This document shows, in pieces, positions 32,276 through 41,545 of a stretch of 64,000 nucleotides of DNA. Source of the stretch: Ketobacter sp. (lineage in GTDB: Bacteria; Pseudomonadota; Gammaproteobacteria; Pseudomonadales; Ketobacteraceae); assembly GCF_003671495.1 (NCBI RefSeq), contig NZ_RCHN01000032.1, forward strand, positions 92,251 through 156,250, written 5' to 3'. How positions within the stretch are numbered: position 1 is the stretch's first letter; every line of letters begins with the position of its first letter. Both the position numbers and the translations under genes were made by a program. Below the pieces are notes generated by a model. That model worked only from the letters and a program-made list of their open reading frames with translations, ran no database searches and had not been told where the DNA came from.

Positions 32276-35131
32276 ATGTTAATGCATCGCATTTTTGTCG
32301 CACTGCTTCTCTGTGCGTGCACCCTGGCCCAGCCGGTTCGGGCCTCGATACCGGAAGACAGCGCGTTGTTGATGCCGCAACCGTTCCAGAACTGGAAAAC
32401 CCTGCAGACCGAGCACTTCCGCATCAATTACCGGGATCAGCATCTGGCCTTTGCCCAACGCCTGGCGGCGGTGGCGGAGACGGTCTATGCCAAGCAGACC
32501 CCGCGTCTGCAATGGGAGCCGGCCAAACCCACTGAAGTGGTGATCATTGACAGTTACGACGGCTCCAACGGGGGCGCCAGCGTGCTGCCCTTCAACCGCT
32601 TTTTCATTTTCATGAATGCACCGGTGGACGGCGAGCTGCTGGATAACAGTCCCTGGATCGAGCAGGTGTTCACCCACGAATTTGTGCACATCCTGCACCT
32701 GGATCAAAGTTCCGGTGGACAGACTTTTCTGCGCAACGTGTTCGGGCGCTTCTTTTTTGCCTTCCCGCAGATCTTCAGCCCCTCCTGGGTCTCCGAAGGC
32801 ATCGCGGTTTATGAAGAGACCGATGTGGAAAAAGGTTTCGGTCGTGGCCAGAGCGTGTTTTACGACGCCATGATGCGGGCGGAGTATCTGAAGGGGTTTC
32901 GCAGCTTTTCCCAGACCAGTTACCAGGGCTATTGGGGCACGGACTGGCCTTCCGGTCAGGTCTATTTATATGGCTACTACTTTTTTGAATTCCTGAGGGC
33001 GCAGTACGGTGAGGAGAAGGCGTTCGAGTATCTGCGCAATTGGAACAACAACATCATTCCCTGGCGCATGCAGGCCCGCGCCCAGCAGGTATTCGGTGTC
33101 AGTGCCGAGGCGTTGTGGGACCAGTTTGAAACGTATCTGGATGCAAAATTCGGTCGCCAGATGGCACGCCTGCCGGTGGTGGAGTACAACGAGATCGTCG
33201 CCGACGGGCGCGTGAACGGCAATCCGGTCTGGCTGGCGGACGGCAACCTCTACTACTACCGGGAAGACGGTCGCCAACATCCGTCATTGCAGCAGGTTTC
33301 GGCGGAGGGCGTGGAAACCAGGCTCAGCGACGTGGTGGAGTTGCTGCAGTTTGATGTGCATCCCCAGGCCGGTGTGTTGATGTCGCGGCATTCAATCTGC
33401 AACAACGTGGATGTCTATGCGGATCTGTATCGCCTGCAGGACAACGGTCGCTGGCAGCGCATCACTGAGTGTGGCCGTTACCCCCGTATCGCCTGGTCCC
33501 ATTCCGGCCAACAGATCGCAGCAGTGCACACCGACCGGGGTTTGTCGCAGATTGCCATTCTGGATGATCGTGGCACCCTGCTGCAGATGCTGCCGGCCCT
33601 GGGGCAGGGGGAAGTGATCGGCCATATCGCCTGGTCTCCTGATGATCGCAAACTGGTGGCGGCGGTGCGGCGCGAACGCAGCGGCTGGAATCTGGAAATC
33701 CTCGACCTGGCCCGCAACCTCTGGACACCGCTGACCCGCAATACGCATCTGGAACAGCGCCCCCGTTTTTCCGCCGATGGCCAGTGGGTGTACTTTATTT
33801 CCGATCGGGAAGGGTTGATGAACCTGCGCCGGCTGCGGCTGGCGGACGGCCAGGTGCAAACCGTCACCCGCACCCAAACCGCCATTCTGGATTACAGCCT
33901 CAGTGCCGATGAGCAGCGGGTGCGGGTGGTGGAATACTCCCCGGACGGTTGGCGTATTCGGGAGCAGGCGTTGCAACCCTGGGGCAGCGAGTATGCCGGC
34001 CTGTGGCAGGAGCGGGCGCCGCTGCAGTCCATCGTGAATCAGCCGGGTTACTCAGTGGAGTCCTATACCGACATTGAGGATTATTCTCCCCTCCACACCA
34101 TCGCCCCCACCTCCTGGTTTGCGTTCCTGTATGCGGACAGCGACGACAATAACTGGATTCAGTTTATTCTGCAGGGCCAGGATGTGCTCGGTTATCACCA
34201 ATGGCAGCTGGCGCCGGCCTATTACTTCGACAAGGAAAAATTCGGCGGCAGCCTGGCCTATATTGCCTATCACCGGCTGGCGCTGCTGGCGGAGCGGGAG
34301 TGGGACACAATTCAGGATGAAGAGGCGGGGGCGCCGGGCATCTGGAGCGAGGAAACCCGTTACCAGGCGGTGTGGCAACAACCTTTCAACAGTTTCGATG
34401 GCAGTTTCGAATTCGACCTGGGCATGGGCAAGGAAGACGTGAAACGCATCATCGACGACGTGGAGTTCGATTCCTATGAGGATAATATTGTAGGCCTGTC
34501 CCTGAACTGGTCCGACTACGAATACTATCTGCATTCCATCAGCGTGGAGGACGGCCGTCGCATCAAGCTGCAGGCTGAGCACTACAATGCCTTCGGCGAC
34601 GGCTATCACGACGGCGACGTCTACAGTCTGGATTGGCGAGAGTACCTGAGCCTGTTCGACAATCATGTGCTGGCGTTACGGGTAGTGTTGGGGCAGGCAG
34701 ACGACACCGCCAAGTCCTTCCAATTGGGGAACGAACTGGATGAGTTGCAGACCCTGGGGGCTTCCATCGGCTTTGGCCGCACCGGATACACCCTGCGTGG
34801 CTATTCCGATAACCAGGCGGAACTGGAGGGGGATAACCTGCGCCTGTATTCCCTGGAATACCGCCTGCCGCTGGGGGAATGGTTCGACGGTTTAACCTCA
34901 TTGCCGGTGGGGTTGGGCAAAGCCGGGGTGCATGTGTTTGTGGACCACGGTGCGGCCTGGGATAGCGGCGACAGCCACGAGTTCTATACCGGCGTGGGGG
35001 TGGAGTTGCGCCCGGACCTGCTCATCGGGTACTCCACGTTCAAGCTGGAGAGCACCCTGGGCTATGCCCGGGGGCTGGATGACGAAATCGGCGAAAGTAC
35101 CCTCTACCTGCGCCTGGGTGCCAATTTCTAA
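32276..35131 (+). CDS. Exported metalloprotease-like protein with TolB-type propeller and C-terminal beta-barrel
   Basis: From the ATG at 32276 (or 32282; AAAGGA upstream) the precursor has about 950 residues. A signal peptide (FVALLLCACTLAQPVRA) is followed by a gluzincin-type peptidase domain with H134-E-F-V-H138 and a likely third ligand E174 in WVSEGIAVYEE, as in peptidase MA-like proteins. Residues about 220-560 contain repeated WSPDDRKLV, ARFSADGQWVYFISD-like blades of a TolB/PD40 propeller. The last ~350 residues are rich in alternating aromatic beta strands and end YLRLGANF, with a terminal Phe, like an outer-membrane barrel. I infer a surface- or periplasm-facing protease held in the outer membrane. 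The physiological substrate is unknown. Confidence 0.78.
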   Translation: MLMHRIFVALLLCACTLAQPVRASIPEDSALLMPQPFQNWKTLQTEHFRINYRDQHLAFAQRLAAVAETVYAKQTPRLQWEPAKPTEVVIIDSYDGSNGGASVLPFNRFFIFMNAPVDGELLDNSPWIEQVFTHEFVHILHLDQSSGGQTFLRNVFGRFFFAFPQIFSPSWVSEGIAVYEETDVEKGFGRGQSVFYDAMMRAEYLKGFRSFSQTSYQGYWGTDWPSGQVYLYGYYFFEFLRAQYGEEKAFEYLRNWNNNIIPWRMQARAQQVFGVSAEALWDQFETYLDAKFGRQMARLPVVEYNEIVADGRVNGNPVWLADGNLYYYREDGRQHPSLQQVSAEGVETRLSDVVELLQFDVHPQAGVLMSRHSICNNVDVYADLYRLQDNGRWQRITECGRYPRIAWSHSGQQIAAVHTDRGLSQIAILDDRGTLLQMLPALGQGEVIGHIAWSPDDRKLVAAVRRERSGWNLEILDLARNLWTPLTRNTHLEQRPRFSADGQWVYFISDREGLMNLRRLRLADGQVQTVTRTQTAILDYSLSADEQRVRVVEYSPDGWRIREQALQPWGSEYAGLWQERAPLQSIVNQPGYSVESYTDIEDYSPLHTIAPTSWFAFLYADSDDNNWIQFILQGQDVLGYHQWQLAPAYYFDKEKFGGSLAYIAYHRLALLAEREWDTIQDEEAGAPGIWSEETRYQAVWQQPFNSFDGSFEFDLGMGKEDVKRIIDDVEFDSYEDNIVGLSLNWSDYEYYLHSISVEDGRRIKLQAEHYNAFGDGYHDGDVYSLDWREYLSLFDNHVLALRVVLGQADDTAKSFQLGNELDELQTLGASIGFGRTGYTLRGYSDNQAELEGDNLRLYSLEYRLPLGEWFDGLTSLPVGLGKAGVHVFVDHGAAWDSGDSHEFYTGVGVELRPDLLIGYSTFKLESTLGYARGLDDEIGESTLYLRLGANF

Positions 35132-35196
35132 ACCGGCCTCGCCCCCGAAACTGGGCTATCCTTAGTCATGCCATGGGGCTGATTCAAGGATAGGAC

Positions 35197-37470
35197 ATGT
35201 TGCGCTTCCGCGAGCCACTGCTCTTCGTCGCCACGCTGGCCGGCTATTGGCTGTTGGGGGTGGCCTCGGGCTGGTTCGCCATTCCCCCAGGCTATGCCAG
35301 CCCGATCTGGCCGGCGGCCGGTTTTGCCCTGTTCATGTTGCTGGTGGTGGGCCCCCGGGTTCTGCCTGCCATCTGGCTGGCGTCGTTCCTGCTGAATATC
35401 CGTTTTTCCGGTGCTTCCCTGAGTGAGCCCTCCCTCAGTTGGGTGGTGGCGGCCGTCATCGCGCTGGGTGCTGTTCTGCAATCCGCCTTGGCTTACTGGC
35501 TGGTGCGGCGTTTCACCGGCTTTCCCCATTGGATTCGCGGCAGCGACCCGATCCTGTTTGCGGTGCTGGGTGGCCCGGTGGCGAGCCTGGTGTCCTGCAG
35601 TGTCGGGGTCAGCACGCTGTTTGGCTTTGGCATTGTCGACTTGCGCGAGGCAGGGGCCAACTGGATCAATTGGTGGGTGGGGGATGCCATCGGTGTCATG
35701 TGCCTGGCGCCGCTGATCGTGGCGGTGAAGGGGCAGACCGCCTGGTCCTCCAGCACCCGGCTGACCAGTTTCATCGCGCTCTATGTTTCCCTGGTCCTGG
35801 TGGCCAGTGCCAGCTTTCTGTATTTTCGTGGCCAGCATGAGCGCTGGGTGGACACGGTGTTCGACGAGCATGTGGCGGGCATGCAGCGGGCCATCCACAA
35901 GCAGTTGGATGGGATTTCCCATATCGCCCATACCCTGGTGGCCCTGTTCACCACCTTCGAGGACATTGATTACGCCCAGTTCAGCGGCTATTCGCAGCAG
36001 CTCTACCAGCATGTGCCCGGGACCCAGGCTTTGTCCTGGATTCCCCGGGTGTCCCACGCAGAACGTGCCGCCTATGAACAGAACATGCAGCAACAGCTGG
36101 CTGAGCCGTTCCAGTTCAAAGAGCTGGGTGCGGACAAGAACATGATGCCGGCCGCTGCGCGGGAACAGTATTTTCCGGTGTATTTTATCACCCCCATGGA
36201 CGGTAACCGGCGGGCCCACGGCTTTGACCTGGGGTCCGACCCGTCCCGGCGGGCGGCCATACAGCAGGCCATTCAGAGTCAGGCCATTGTGGCGACGGAA
36301 CCCATTACCCTGGTGCAGGAGCAAGGCCAACAGTATGCTTTCCTGTTGCTGGCGCCGGTACGACGGGGCCAGCAGGTGATCGGCTTGATCTCTTCTGTCT
36401 ATCGCGCCAAGGATTTACTGGAGGCAGCATTCGATCACGATGATCTGGAACAGGTGTCGATCTCCATTGTGGACAACACCGATCCCGGCAATCCGATTCC
36501 CTTTTTCAACGATCAGATTGAGCCCACCCAGAAACGCTTGCTGCAGCACCTGGAATTCGGCGGCCGTACCTGGCAGATCACTTATTCTCCGGGCGTGGAG
36601 TATCTGAAACGGACCCGTTCATTTTCGGTTTGGGTGGTGCTGGTGGCGGGCTTCGTGGCGGTGTCGGTGTTCGGCATGGTGATCCTGATGGTGATGACCC
36701 AGAAATCCACCGTGGAGAACGCGGTGCAACGGCAGACGGTGGAACTCAAACTGGCGTTGGAAAAGGCCGAAAACGCCAGCCGCATCAAAAGTAACTTTCT
36801 GGCCAGTATGTCCCACGAGTTGCGCACACCGCTGAATTCCATTATCGGCTTCAGTGTGCGGGCGCAAAAGAAACTGGAGGGCAGCGGGCAGCATCGGGTG
36901 CTGGATTCCCTGGGCCTGATCGAGAAGAACGGGCGCCACCTGTTGAATCTGATCAACGACATACTGGATCTGTCCAAAATCGAGGCGGGCAAGCTGCAGA
37001 TTGAGCGCAGCCAGGTGCCGGTGGCGGAGGTGACTCAGGATGTGATTCATATCCTGCAACCCCTGGCGGAAGAGCGTCAGCTCAGCATCAGGTTGGATAG
37101 CGGCGACGTCACCACCCTGTGGGCGGACCGCATGCGTTTCTCCCAGATCCTGATCAATCTGATTTCCAATGCGGTGAAATTCACCGAGCAGGGCGGCATC
37201 ACCCTGCGCTACCGGCGGCAGATACGGGAAGGCCGACCGGGGGTCTGCCTGCAGGTGGAGGATACCGGTAAGGGTATTAACTCAGAAGACCTGAAACGGC
37301 TGTTCCGGCGTTTTGAGCAGTTGGGCAACGACTTCAGCAACCAGTATCTGGGCAGCGGATTGGGGCTGTCCCTGGTGCAGGAGCTGGTGGAAATGCACGG
37401 TGGCGCCATCGCAGTGAACAGCCGTCCCCAGCAGGGTACGGTGTTTGAAATCTGGTTTCCCGATCACTGA
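35197..37470 (+). CDS. MASE1-CHASE sensor histidine kinase
   Basis: The 757-residue protein has an N-terminal MASE1-type block of about eight membrane helices (1-205), a periplasmic CHASE sensor domain (about 215-440, with REQYFPVYFITPMDGN and GFDLGSDPSRR), another membrane helix near 478-500, a coiled linker, and a kinase core. The phosphoacceptor is H540 in FLASMSHELRTPLNSIIGFS; the ATPase domain shows the N box (LINLISNAVKFTEQGG), DTGKGI and GSGLGLSLV. There is no receiver domain, and no response-regulator gene lies beside it, so the partner is encoded elsewhere. The start follows AAGGA. CHASE ligands are small molecules; which one is unknown. Confidence 0.93.
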   Translation: MLRFREPLLFVATLAGYWLLGVASGWFAIPPGYASPIWPAAGFALFMLLVVGPRVLPAIWLASFLLNIRFSGASLSEPSLSWVVAAVIALGAVLQSALAYWLVRRFTGFPHWIRGSDPILFAVLGGPVASLVSCSVGVSTLFGFGIVDLREAGANWINWWVGDAIGVMCLAPLIVAVKGQTAWSSSTRLTSFIALYVSLVLVASASFLYFRGQHERWVDTVFDEHVAGMQRAIHKQLDGISHIAHTLVALFTTFEDIDYAQFSGYSQQLYQHVPGTQALSWIPRVSHAERAAYEQNMQQQLAEPFQFKELGADKNMMPAAAREQYFPVYFITPMDGNRRAHGFDLGSDPSRRAAIQQAIQSQAIVATEPITLVQEQGQQYAFLLLAPVRRGQQVIGLISSVYRAKDLLEAAFDHDDLEQVSISIVDNTDPGNPIPFFNDQIEPTQKRLLQHLEFGGRTWQITYSPGVEYLKRTRSFSVWVVLVAGFVAVSVFGMVILMVMTQKSTVENAVQRQTVELKLALEKAENASRIKSNFLASMSHELRTPLNSIIGFSVRAQKKLEGSGQHRVLDSLGLIEKNGRHLLNLINDILDLSKIEAGKLQIERSQVPVAEVTQDVIHILQPLAEERQLSIRLDSGDVTTLWADRMRFSQILINLISNAVKFTEQGGITLRYRRQIREGRPGVCLQVEDTGKGINSEDLKRLFRRFEQLGNDFSNQYLGSGLGLSLVQELVEMHGGAIAVNSRPQQGTVFEIWFPDH

Positions 37471-37607
37471 AGCGGTTGTACCCGGCTCTACAGGCCAAAA
37501 CGCGATGTAATTTCGGCCTATTCGGTGGTGGTTTTTGCGCTCGCTGCGGAAGCTGCTTAGTATCTTGCCATTGCCGTTTCCTGCCTTCAGACACACGAGG
37601 ACATCCC

Positions 37608-38777
37608 ATGCAGAAGCTGCCCCGCGACAAACACAATGACTACACAGCCGCCATGGCCCAGCAACGCCGCCAGGTGGTGAGCACCGAAACCGGCGCCAGC
37701 CTGGAGCACGTGGGCTCGTATTCCTTTGATCCCGGGGTATTGCCGGGCAACATCGAAAACTTCGCCGGTGTGGCCCAGATTCCCCTGGGGTTTGCGGGCC
37801 CCCTGCGGGTGAACGGGGAGCATGCCCAGGGTGAATTCTACGTGCCCATGGCCACCTCCGAGGGCACCCTGGTGGCCAGTTACAGCCGCGGCATGCGCCT
37901 GACCCGGGAGGCCGGCGGCATCAAAACCACGGTAATCGACGACGCCATGCAGCGGGCGCCGGTGTTCGTGTTTGAGGATGCCCGTGCGGCCCTGGCCTTC
38001 GGGCGCTGGGTGGAGGACAACTTCGGGGCCATCAAGGCCAAGGCGGAAGAGACCACCTCCTCCGGCAAACTGCGCAACATTGAACAGTACGCGGTGGCCA
38101 AGATGCGCTGGCTGCGCTTCAACTTTACCTGCGGCGATGCGGCGGGCCAGAACATGGTGAGCAAAGCCACCCGGCACGCCTGCCTGTGGATGATCGACCA
38201 GGGCATTCCCGGATTGGAGAACTTCACCCTGGCGGCCAACTTCGATACCGACAAGAAGCACTCCTTCGTCAACAGCCTGCACACCCGGGGCAAGCGCGCG
38301 GTGGCGGAGGTGACCCTGCCGGCCCAACTGGTGAAGGACATCATGCACACCACGCCGGAAGACCTGTTCCGCCAGCGCCAGTATTCCAATATGGGGGCCA
38401 TCATGGCGGGCTCCGTCTGCAATGGTGCCCACTACGCCAACGGCATCACCGCCATGTTCATCGCCTGCGGCCAGGATGTTGCCAACGTGGCAGAATCCTC
38501 CGCCGGTTTCAATTACAGCGAGATCACCCCGGAAGGGGACTACTACTTTTCCACCACCATTCCCTCCCTGGTGGTGGCCACCTACGGCGGTGGCACTGGC
38601 CTGCCTACCCAGAAAGAGTGCCTGGATGTGCTGGGTTGTTATGGCAACGGCGGTGTCTACAAGTTTGCGGAGATCGTGGCAGCCACGGTGCTGTGCGGTG
38701 AGCTGTCACTGGCCTCGGCCATTGTGGCGGACGAGTGGGTGTCCAGCCACGATGCCTATGGTCGCAATCGCCCCTGA
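37608..38777 (+). CDS. Hydroxymethylglutaryl-CoA reductase, class-I-like
   Basis: From the ATG at 37608 (GAGGA upstream) the protein has 389 residues and aligns by eye with the catalytic domain of class I (NADPH) HMG-CoA reductase. All four catalytic residues are present: E85 (MATSEGTLVAS), the lysine of T-D-K-K (216/217), D290 (IACGQDVANV) and H381 (VSSHDAYGRNR). The cofactor motif GDAAGQNMVS (176-185) and GGGTGLPTQKECLDVLG are also kept. The enzyme makes mevalonate from HMG-CoA or, reversed, uses mevalonate. No other mevalonate-pathway gene is nearby, and most gammaproteobacteria use the MEP pathway, so its role here is unclear. An in-frame extension upstream looks non-coding. Confidence 0.9.
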   Translation: MQKLPRDKHNDYTAAMAQQRRQVVSTETGASLEHVGSYSFDPGVLPGNIENFAGVAQIPLGFAGPLRVNGEHAQGEFYVPMATSEGTLVASYSRGMRLTREAGGIKTTVIDDAMQRAPVFVFEDARAALAFGRWVEDNFGAIKAKAEETTSSGKLRNIEQYAVAKMRWLRFNFTCGDAAGQNMVSKATRHACLWMIDQGIPGLENFTLAANFDTDKKHSFVNSLHTRGKRAVAEVTLPAQLVKDIMHTTPEDLFRQRQYSNMGAIMAGSVCNGAHYANGITAMFIACGQDVANVAESSAGFNYSEITPEGDYYFSTTIPSLVVATYGGGTGLPTQKECLDVLGCYGNGGVYKFAEIVAATVLCGELSLASAIVADEWVSSHDAYGRNRP

Positions 38778-38867
38778 GCAGGATTCGGGTGGCGCTCGCG
38801 GCAGGATAACCGGATACTGGCCTGCATCAGGTTACAGCATTCCATAGAACAGCATTCGAGAGAAACC

Positions 38868-39743
38868 GTGAGCGCAGACCCAACCTCCAGCAGCCGCTAT
38901 CAGCAGATTGCCGCTGCCATCGAATACTGTGTCACCCACCGGGAGGAGCAGCCCGGTCTGGCGCGGTTATCCAACCAGCTGGGGCTGAGTGAATCCCACC
39001 TGCAGCGCCTGTTTTCGGAATGGGTAGGTGTCTCCCCCAAGCAGTTCCTCAAATTCCTCACCAAGCAGGAGGCCAAGCGGCGCCTGCAACAGCAATCGGT
39101 GGAAGACACTGCACTGGGGCTGGGTTTGAGCGGCAGCAGCCGTCTGCACGATCTGATGCTGACCTGCGAGGCCATGACCCCCGGCGAGGTGCGGCAGCAG
39201 GGTGCGGGGCTGCTGATTACCTTCGGAGCCATTGCTACTCCCTTTGGAAAAGCGCTGTTGGCGCAAACCGGAAAGGGCATCTGCAAGTTGGGATTTTATG
39301 ACACCCCGAACGAATGGCAGCGCTTGCAGGCGGAGCTGGCAGCGGAGTGGCCGCAGGCGACGTTGCAGCAGGATGACAACGTGGCAGAGGCTACCGGTGA
39401 ACGGATTTTCGGCCGCCTGCAGTCGAATTCACACGGTACACCGCAACGGCTGCACCTGCTGATGAAAGGCAGCCCATTTCAATTGAAAGTGTGGGAGGCG
39501 TTGCTGCGCATCCCTGAGGGCCACCTGCACTCCTATCAACAGGTGGCCGACGCCATTCAGGAACCTGCGGCGGTGAGGGCGGTTGCCAGTGCCATTGCCC
39601 GCAATCACATCGGCTACCTGATTCCCTGCCATCGGGTGATCCGCGCCACCGGCGAGTTCAGCCAGTATCGCTGGGGCCCCACCCGCAAGCAGGCCATGAT
39701 CGGCTGGGAAGCCTGTCGCAGCGAAATCAGTGAAACAGATTGA
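38868..39743 (+). CDS. Ada-like AraC / O6-alkylguanine-DNA alkyltransferase protein
   Basis: The 291-residue protein starts at GTG. Residues 10-110 form an AraC-type helix-turn-helix domain (LARLSNQLGLSESHLQRLFSEWVGVSPKQF); residues 195-285 are the alkyltransferase with the suicide cysteine C254 in PCHRVIRATG and the arginine-finger region AVRAVASAIARN. It lacks the N-terminal zinc/phosphotriester domain that turns E. coli Ada into an activator, so it can repair O6-alkylguanine but probably cannot sense methylphosphotriesters the same way. The 3' end overlaps hemW convergently by 17 bases. A weak LexA-like site lies upstream (see rejected items). Confidence 0.9.
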   Translation: MSADPTSSSRYQQIAAAIEYCVTHREEQPGLARLSNQLGLSESHLQRLFSEWVGVSPKQFLKFLTKQEAKRRLQQQSVEDTALGLGLSGSSRLHDLMLTCEAMTPGEVRQQGAGLLITFGAIATPFGKALLAQTGKGICKLGFYDTPNEWQRLQAELAAEWPQATLQQDDNVAEATGERIFGRLQSNSHGTPQRLHLLMKGSPFQLKVWEALLRIPEGHLHSYQQVADAIQEPAAVRAVASAIARNHIGYLIPCHRVIRATGEFSQYRWGPTRKQAMIGWEACRSEISETD

Positions 39744-40872
39744 GCAGGGTGTTCAGGAATCGCTGCCCCAGCTCGGTGGTGCGCCAGTGATCCGGGTGGT
39801 CTTCCAGTAGCCCCTGGGCGACCGCGTGCGCCACGGGTTTTTCAACGGTTTGGAGGGCAAGGCCGGTGCGCTCGCTGAACAGACTCTTGGTGATGGGCTC
39901 CATCAAGCGCAGGGCATTCATGAAAAATTCAAACGGCAGATCCGGCTGCGCCACCACGTGTTGCTTGGCGGTGAAGGCTTTATCCGGATGCAGATAATCC
40001 TGGGGCAGGCGGGTTTTCTGATAGCGCAGCACGCGGCCGTCTGCCAGGGTGAGCTTGCCGTGGGCGCCGGCACCCAGGGCCAGGTAATCCCCAAAACGCC
40101 AGTAATTCAGGTTGTGCTTACATTGAAAACCGGGTTGGGCGTAGGCGCTGGTTTCGTAACGCTGGTAGCCCTGTTGTTGCAGCAAGGCCCAGCCGGCGTC
40201 TTCGATCTCCCCCAGGGCGTCGTCGTCCGGCAAGGTGGGGGGGCGGCGGTAAAATACGGTGTTGGGCTCGATGGTGAGCTGATACCAGGACAGGTGCGTG
40301 GGGTGCAGGTCAATGGCCTGTTGCAGGTCTGCCAGGGCATCGGCCACGGATTGCCGGGGCAGGCCGTGCATCAAATCCACGTTCACCTTTGCAAAGCCAA
40401 CCTCATGGGCGGCAGCGATGGCGCGAATGGCGTTGTCGCGGTTGTGAATGCGTCCCAGTGCTGCGAGCTTGTCGTCCGCAAAACTCTGCACACCAATGGA
40501 AAGACGATTGATGCCCGCCTGGCGAAAACCGGCGAACTTCTCATACTCAAACGTACCCGGGTTGGCCTCCAGGGTGATCTCGGCCTGGCGGGCAATGGGA
40601 ATTTTTTGGTGGATGGCTTGCAGCAGCTGATCGTAGCTGGCGGCGCTGAACAGGCTGGGGGTGCCGCCGCCGAAAAAAATACTGCTGATCTCACGGCCCT
40701 GGGCCCAGAACGGCTGCTGTAGCAGATCCTGCTCTAAGTCCTGCTCCAAATCCCGCAAGAGTGCAGCGATGTAGTCCGCCTCTGGGATGTCGCGGCTTTC
40801 GTGGCTGTTGAAATCGCAGTAAGGGCACTTGCGTACGCACCAGGGAATGTGAACGTAAAGCGCGAGGCCCAT
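39727..40872 (-). CDS. hemW: Heme chaperone HemW (radical SAM, coproporphyrinogen oxidase-like)
   Basis: HemW is a radical-SAM heme-binding chaperone. The 381-residue protein has the cluster motif C12-x3-C16-x2-C19 in VHIPWCVRKCPYCDFNSH, the GGGTPSL segment, NPGTFEYEKF, GVQSF and the DLMHGLP strand, all conserved. It starts one base after the rdgB stop (TGA-A-ATG), as in many proteobacteria where rdgB-hemW form a unit. The 3' end overlaps the Ada-like gene on the other strand. Confidence 0.95.
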   Translation of the reverse strand: MGLALYVHIPWCVRKCPYCDFNSHESRDIPEADYIAALLRDLEQDLEQDLLQQPFWAQGREISSIFFGGGTPSLFSAASYDQLLQAIHQKIPIARQAEITLEANPGTFEYEKFAGFRQAGINRLSIGVQSFADDKLAALGRIHNRDNAIRAIAAAHEVGFAKVNVDLMHGLPRQSVADALADLQQAIDLHPTHLSWYQLTIEPNTVFYRRPPTLPDDDALGEIEDAGWALLQQQGYQRYETSAYAQPGFQCKHNLNYWRFGDYLALGAGAHGKLTLADGRVLRYQKTRLPQDYLHPDKAFTAKQHVVAQPDLPFEFFMNALRLMEPITKSLFSERTGLALQTVEKPVAHAVAQGLLEDHPDHWRTTELGQRFLNTLLNLFH

Positions 40873-40873
40873 T

Positions 40874-41473
40874 TCAGCCCATCCGGCGGGTAAAGGCCTG
40901 CATCAACTGCTGCAGTGCCTGGCCCCGATGGCTGAGTTGGTTTTTGATGTCCGGCGGCAATTGTGCGGCGGTGCACTGATGTGTCGGCACCACAAACACC
41001 GGGTCATAACCAAAGCCATTGCTGCCCGACGCCTGCTCATCGATATAGCCTTCCCAGGTACCCTGGCAGATCAACGGCACCGGGTCGTCGGCGTGACGCA
41101 AATACACCATCACACATTGGAAGCGGGCCTGGCGTTGCTCCCGGGGCAGCCCTTGCAGTGCCTGCAGCAGCTTTGCCACGTTGGCGGCATCGCTGGCATC
41201 GGCACCGGCGTAGCGCGCACTGTAGATGCCCGGTGCCCCCAGCAGGGCATCCACCTCCAGGCCGGAATCATCGGCCAGGGCGGGTTTGCCGGTCACCCGG
41301 CTGGCATGGCGGGCTTTCAGCAGGGCGTTCTCCACAAAGGTCAGCCCGGTCTCTTCCACTTCTTCCACCTGGAATTCCCCCTGACCCCGCGCTTGCAGGC
41401 CAAAAGGATTTAAAACCTGGTTGATTTCACGGAGCTTGCCCTGATTGCCGGTGGCCACCACGATGTCTTGCAT
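40874..41473 (-). CDS. rdgB: XTP/dITP (non-canonical purine NTP) pyrophosphatase RdgB
   Basis: RdgB hydrolyses dITP, ITP and XTP, keeping deaminated purines out of DNA and RNA. The 199-residue protein begins VVATGNQGKLREI and carries the ADDSGLEVDAL motif, GAPGIYSARYAG, SGSNGFGYDPVF-type loop (near 130-140) and SHRGQALQQL at the C terminus, all signature elements. Upstream, where metW or a DUF4426 gene often sits directly, two lipoprotein genes intervene with a 72-base gap. Confidence 0.97.
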   Translation of the reverse strand: MQDIVVATGNQGKLREINQVLNPFGLQARGQGEFQVEEVEETGLTFVENALLKARHASRVTGKPALADDSGLEVDALLGAPGIYSARYAGADASDAANVAKLLQALQGLPREQRQARFQCVMVYLRHADDPVPLICQGTWEGYIDEQASGSNGFGYDPVFVVPTHQCTAAQLPPDIKNQLSHRGQALQQLMQAFTRRMG

Positions 41474-41545
41474 ATAACAGATCCACTGGGTTGGTAAACG
41501 AGGGGCCAGTATACCCCAGCAACCCGGTGGATCAGAATGCAGCGC

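Noticed and set aside
38822..38837. CTGC-N8-ACAG upstream of the Ada-like gene, considered as a LexA box
   Set aside because: The CTGT arm is imperfect and the middle ATCAGGTT is not the alternating A/T of real SOS boxes; matches of this quality are expected by chance in 64 kb.
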